DNA from: an uncultured Alistipes sp.
GTDB lineage: Bacteria; Bacteroidota; Bacteroidia; Bacteroidales; Rikenellaceae
Direction: 5' to 3'
Assembly: GCA_944326855.1 (NCBI GenBank)
Contig: CALVFO010000015.1
Coordinates: 1-58,279, forward strand
Length of the DNA: 58,279 nt
Shown here: piece after piece, positions 54,693 through 58,279 of the stretch
Layout: every line of letters begins with the position of its first letter
How positions within the stretch are numbered: position 1 is the stretch's first letter
Program-made: the position numbers and the translations under genes
The notes under the pieces: generated by a model
The model's database searches: none
The model's input: only the letters and a program-made list of their open reading frames with translations
Told to the model about the DNA's origin: nothing

Positions 54693-55979
54693 TTACAGTA
54701 CCGAACGGTAAACGTTGGCAATCTCGGCAGCGGCGTCTTCCCACTTGAGGTTAGTCACTTCTTTCAGGCCTCGTTGGGAGGAAAGTTTAGCCAGTACCGG
54801 GTAGGAAATCAGTCCGTAGATGGCATCGGCTAACGCATCTACGTCCCAATAGTCGACCTTGATGGCATAGTCGAGCACCTCGGCCACCCCCGATTGTTTG
54901 GAGATGATCACCGGCACATTCGATTTCATGGCTTCCAGCGGAGAAATCCCGAATGGTTCCGAAACCGACGGCATGACGTAAACATCGCTCAGGGCAAACA
55001 TCTTGCGTACATCGTCCCCACGCAGAAAACCCGTGAAATGGAACCGGTCGGCAATACCCAGTTTGGCGACCCGACGGATGATGTGGTTCATCATGTCGCC
55101 GCTGCCTGCCATCACGAAACGGACGTTCTTCACGCGTTTGAGTACCTTGGCCGCCGCTTCGACGAAATAATCGGGCCCTTTCTGGTAGGTGATGCGTCCC
55201 AGGAACGTGACGATCTTGTCCGGTACGTTGCGTTCTTCCTCGCGGGCATCGTCCGACGCAAAACGAACGGCATTATGCACCGTGACGACTTTCTGGGGAG
55301 CGATCCCGTATTTCTCGATGACGATGTTGCGGGTGAGGTTGCTCACGGCGATTACCCGGTCGGCAGCCTGCATCCCGGTACGTTCGATGTTGTAAACTTT
55401 CTGGTTGATGTTTTCACCGCTGCGGTCGAATTCGGTGGCGTGCATGTGCACCACCAACGGTTTTCCCGACACCCGTTTGGCGGCGATGCCGGCGTAATAG
55501 GTCAGCCAGTCATGGGCGTGGATGACGTCGAATTCGCCAGCCATGTCGCGTGCTACCTGAGCCGCTACCATGGCATAACGGGCCACTTCTTCCATCAGGT
55601 TGGCGCCATATTTGCCGGAGAAGGTATAGCGTTCCTTCCACAAGTCTCCCTGGGTATCGAACCGACCGCTTTCGCGTTGCTGGCGGGTGTAACTTTCGAA
55701 TTCCTCAGGCCCGATATAGGGCACCATATTGGAATTGATGTGGATAAATGTCAGCTTTTCCCACAGTTCGGAGTCTCCGACATGCCCGTACGTCGTCTCT
55801 ACATCGCTGGCATTGACAATGCGGGCGAAACTCTGATCTTCATCGCCGTAAGCCTTCGGCATGACGAAAATCACCGAAACATCGTTCTTGGCCAACCCGC
55901 GCGTCATGCCGTAACAGGCCGTGCCCAATCCTCCTGCAATGTGGGGCGGGAATTCCCATCCGAACATCAATACTCTCAT
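54693..55979 (-). CDS. GT4-family glycosyltransferase, probable glycogen synthase
   Basis: A 428-residue GT-B enzyme. The N-terminal domain opens MFGWEFPPHIAGGLG, the loop that binds the glucosyl donor in glycogen synthases; HAHDW and HMHATEFDR follow. In the C-terminal domain GRITYQKGPD and the EX7E pair Glu341/Glu349 (SEPFGISPLEAM) hold the nucleotide sugar. It begins three bases after the debranching enzyme gene, so expression is coupled. In Bacteroidetes this GT4 stands in for GT5 GlgA; donor preference (UDP- or ADP-glucose) is not readable here. Confidence 0.92.
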   Translation of the reverse strand: MRVLMFGWEFPPHIAGGLGTACYGMTRGLAKNDVSVIFVMPKAYGDEDQSFARIVNASDVETTYGHVGDSELWEKLTFIHINSNMVPYIGPEEFESYTRQQRESGRFDTQGDLWKERYTFSGKYGANLMEEVARYAMVAAQVARDMAGEFDVIHAHDWLTYYAGIAAKRVSGKPLVVHMHATEFDRSGENINQKVYNIERTGMQAADRVIAVSNLTRNIVIEKYGIAPQKVVTVHNAVRFASDDAREEERNVPDKIVTFLGRITYQKGPDYFVEAAAKVLKRVKNVRFVMAGSGDMMNHIIRRVAKLGIADRFHFTGFLRGDDVRKMFALSDVYVMPSVSEPFGISPLEAMKSNVPVIISKQSGVAEVLDYAIKVDYWDVDALADAIYGLISYPVLAKLSSQRGLKEVTNLKWEDAAAEIANVYRSVL

Positions 55980-55982
55980 TGC

Positions 55983-58058
55983 TTATTTCGTTTTTTGCGT
56001 TTTTTTCGGTTTGGCGGATTTCTTCGTCGTTGCGGCGCTTTTCCGTCGGGTTCCGGAGGCTGATTTCTTGACGGAAGCGCTCTTCTGGCCGCTTGTCGGG
56101 GCCGTGGCTGCGGTTGCAGAGGCGGCTTTGGCGGCTTCGTAAGCGTCGATCATCTCCTGAATCCGCAGAATGGCCCCTACGCTCCATGCCTGGGAGATGG
56201 CGCCTCGGGGGTTGTGGGGAGGATCGCCATCGTAAATTTCGGAGATCGAGGCCAGCCCGTATTCGCTGATATCTTCATGGAAGAAGGAGATAATCTCCTG
56301 CGCATCGGGTAAGAAGCTGGCTCCGGCGATGTCGAAACAGGCTTTTACATAGTGCTCCAACAACCAGGGCCAAACCGTCCCCTGATGGTAGGCCCGGTCG
56401 CGGGTGGGCTGATCGCCTTCACAACGTCCTTTATACAGCGGATTGCGGGGCGAGAGCGTACGTAATCCTTTCGGAGTCAATAGGTGTCGGCGAACTGTGC
56501 TGATTACAAATAATTTCTGTGTGTCGCTCAGCATGGTGTAAGGCAGGCTGCAGGCGATGATCTGATTGGGACGGATAAAATGGTTCTGTCCCTGATCGTC
56601 CACGTAATCGGCCAGAAACTCTTCGGCTTCGTACCAGAAGGTTTTGAGGAACGACGCTTTGATGCGCTCCGGAATGGAACGCCATTCATCGACAAACGCC
56701 TGGTCGCCGGCCTGCTCGGCCAACGCCAGCGTATAACAAACGGCATTGTACCACAGGGCGTTGATTTCGACCTGATAGCCGTCTCGTCCGGTGACAGGAT
56801 GACCGTCCACCACGGCATCCATCCAGGTCATGGCCAGATGAGGATGCGAGGCCCATACCAACAGGTTGTCGTGTACGCGGATATGTTCTCCGATTCCCCG
56901 TCGGAAAGCGTTCAGAATGTCTTTCATGGCATGGCCGTACTTCTGCCAGATCGCCTGGGCGCCAATGTGTGCTTCGAGGGCCTGAAGCGTCCAGAAAAAC
57001 CACAACGGAGAATCCACCGAGTTGTAGGCCGTGCCCATGTTGGGGAACAATCCGTCGTGCATTTCTCGAATCATGGTATCGATCACCTCTTGACAGGTGT
57101 CGACTTTGCCCTGGGTGAGGGTAATGCCGGGCAGGGCGATGAACGTATCGCGACCCCAGCGCCCGAACCACGGGTATCCGGCGACGACTTCCGTTTTGTC
57201 GCCTTGTCGGGCGATGAACTGCCGGGCCGAGTGGCGCAGGCAGGACAAAAAGTCGATCTTGTTGCTGCGGTGGCTCAATTCTTCGTCGAAGACGTTGGCC
57301 AGGGTGTTCGGGTCGACCTGTTCGGTCGAGCCGGAAAAGATGATGCTCTGTCCGGTAGCGATCCGGCACTCGAAGTAGCCCGGTGTGAGCAGATCTTCGT
57401 GACCGGGATAACCGCGGCGGATCTCTTCGGCATATTCGAAATCGTAGTACCAGTCGGGAGCGGCCACGAATTCGGACGGGGCGTTCATCTGCATGTGCAG
57501 GTACGGGAAGCCGTCATAAAGACGATTTTTGACCCCGCCCGGAATCGGATAACTTCGGCCGTCGGCATACATATTGGCTTTACCGACCGTATGGCTGTTG
57601 CGGAACGCCAGGAAAGGCCGTAAACGCAACCAGGTGTCGCTTCGGGCTTCCAGCAGGGTATAACGGATCAGCAGTTGAGTCCGTTCGTGGATCCACAGCA
57701 GCTCTTTTTTGAGGACTACGCCGCCCACCCGATAAATCAGGGTCGGGGTTGGGGTGTAGAGAAAATCGGTGATGTATTTGTGTCCCCGGGGTTCATATAC
57801 GCCGGGATAGCGGTGAATCGCCAAGTTGAAGGACTGAGCATGCTGAACGACCGTTTCGTCCACTGACGAGAGCAGCACATAATTGTTCGCGTCATCTTCG
57901 CGGATCGGACATACCATCAGTCCGTGGTATTTGCGGGTATTGCAGCAGACCATGGTGGTGCTCATGTACCCGCCGGCCCGGTTGGTACTCAGCATTTCGC
58001 GTTGCAGGGAGTACTCCAGGTTACTCAGTTCGTTTTTGTCAAAATGAATGACGGCCAT
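55983..58058 (-). CDS. Glycogen debranching enzyme with a histone-H1-like tail
   Basis: A 691-residue enzyme removing branches from glycogen. The N-terminal GDE_N domain starts near LSNLEYSLQREMLSTNRAGG; the C-terminal (alpha/alpha)6 catalytic domain includes WFGRWGRDTFIALPG, MTWMDAVVDG and RDRAYHQGTVWPW. The ATG at 58058 is chosen; the frame upstream would need a TTG. From about residue 640 the chain is Ala/Lys/Ser/Thr-rich (SASVKKSASGTRRKS, KKSAKPKKTQKTK), like a histone H1 tail, and outside the family fold. It heads the operon with GT4 and GH57. The tail could bind acidic polymers or RNA, or it may simply be disordered. Confidence 0.93.
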   Translation of the reverse strand: MAVIHFDKNELSNLEYSLQREMLSTNRAGGYMSTTMVCCNTRKYHGLMVCPIREDDANNYVLLSSVDETVVQHAQSFNLAIHRYPGVYEPRGHKYITDFLYTPTPTLIYRVGGVVLKKELLWIHERTQLLIRYTLLEARSDTWLRLRPFLAFRNSHTVGKANMYADGRSYPIPGGVKNRLYDGFPYLHMQMNAPSEFVAAPDWYYDFEYAEEIRRGYPGHEDLLTPGYFECRIATGQSIIFSGSTEQVDPNTLANVFDEELSHRSNKIDFLSCLRHSARQFIARQGDKTEVVAGYPWFGRWGRDTFIALPGITLTQGKVDTCQEVIDTMIREMHDGLFPNMGTAYNSVDSPLWFFWTLQALEAHIGAQAIWQKYGHAMKDILNAFRRGIGEHIRVHDNLLVWASHPHLAMTWMDAVVDGHPVTGRDGYQVEINALWYNAVCYTLALAEQAGDQAFVDEWRSIPERIKASFLKTFWYEAEEFLADYVDDQGQNHFIRPNQIIACSLPYTMLSDTQKLFVISTVRRHLLTPKGLRTLSPRNPLYKGRCEGDQPTRDRAYHQGTVWPWLLEHYVKACFDIAGASFLPDAQEIISFFHEDISEYGLASISEIYDGDPPHNPRGAISQAWSVGAILRIQEMIDAYEAAKAASATAATAPTSGQKSASVKKSASGTRRKSAATTKKSAKPKKTQKTK

Positions 58059-58279
58059 AAGAATCAATATTATATACTACCCGTAAATTTAAAAATTTTT
58101 TGTGGGGATTTCAAATAAAAATTATGGGTTTAATTTCGAACCGGCATGGGGAATGCTTGGTTGATTAATCGTTTGTGAATCATGGCTTTATTGGGTTTTC
58201 TGGCGGTTTTTGGGGGAAAGAGGGCCTGATTCTGGGAGACCCAAGAGGTTTATAGGGGTGGGAGCGAGATTGTATATGT
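58059..58279. other. Upstream region of the glycogen operon to the window edge
   Basis: It holds the glycogen promoter (58084-58115) and A/T-rich DNA. No gene start is seen before the window ends. Confidence 0.45.
58084..58115 (-). promoter_or_regulatory. Promoter of the glycogen operon
   Basis: On the minus strand TTTG (58115-58112), a 20-base spacer and TAAATTTA (58091-58084) match the consensus except for the last base. The start lies about 20 bases before the ATG at 58058. Confidence 0.6.

Overview
The window reads as chromosomal DNA of a Bacteroidota species, order Bacteroidales. Supporting signs are promoters with a TAnnTTTG -7 box (several paired with a TTTG -33 box 20-21 bp upstream), the near absence of Shine-Dalgarno sequences, many lipoproteins, and lineage-typical families: DUF4493, PCMD, DUF4924, DUF3127, GldH, WbqC-like, and the GDE-GT4-GH57 glycogen operon. 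Base composition and codon use suggest a Rikenellaceae/Alistipes-like genome, but that is an impression, not a measurement. No rRNA, tRNA, insertion sequence, prophage or CRISPR array was seen.

The left 31 kb is accessory and surface-oriented. Positions 1-6987 hold a tightly packed five-gene cell-surface operon: a DUF4493 protein cut by the window edge, two lipoproteins ending in Fn3 plus PCMD modules, and two related outer-membrane beta-barrels. An orphan TrpB2 gene (7841-9199) follows, with a possible structured RNA just upstream. Positions 9782-12992 encode an apparently exported set: a Tat-type TIM-barrel isomerase/lyase, a Tat-type Gfo/Idh/MocA oxidoreductase and a DUF1080 lipoprotein. 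Together they match the oxidise-eliminate-hydrolyse logic of the 3-keto-glycoside route. After a frameshifted lipoprotein comes a uronate-polysaccharide cluster (14764-26418): three tandem PL8 lyase lipoproteins, a KdgF-like cupin lipoprotein, KduI, KduD and a DUF4861 lipoprotein. The likely job is cutting hyaluronan- or chondroitin-type chains and feeding unsaturated uronates towards 2-keto-3-deoxygluconate. A minus-strand operon (26817-31177) then carries a WecA/MraY-type initiating transferase, a six-SLBB Wza-like export protein and a DUF3575-like outer-membrane protein.

The right 27 kb is mostly housekeeping. It holds DUF4924-WbqC; a 56-aa winged-helix protein with an EEP-family lipoprotein, a cyclophilin and DUF3127; gdhA; ricT-gldH-trmB; pgk; a membrane zinc-ribbon protein; kbl-lrp-queD; polA; a minus-strand lpxH-thyA-folA group headed by a TlpA-like lipoprotein without redox cysteines; and the glycogen operon.

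The most unusual non-coding feature is that many spacers contain short, degenerate tandem repeats (unit about 6-17 bp, a different unit in each spacer), best developed at 19909-20061, 39996-40131 and 49286-49446. Large hairpins with 12-20 bp perfect stems follow many operons; only some have a T-tract. Function calls rest on reading motifs in the translated sequence; no database search was run.
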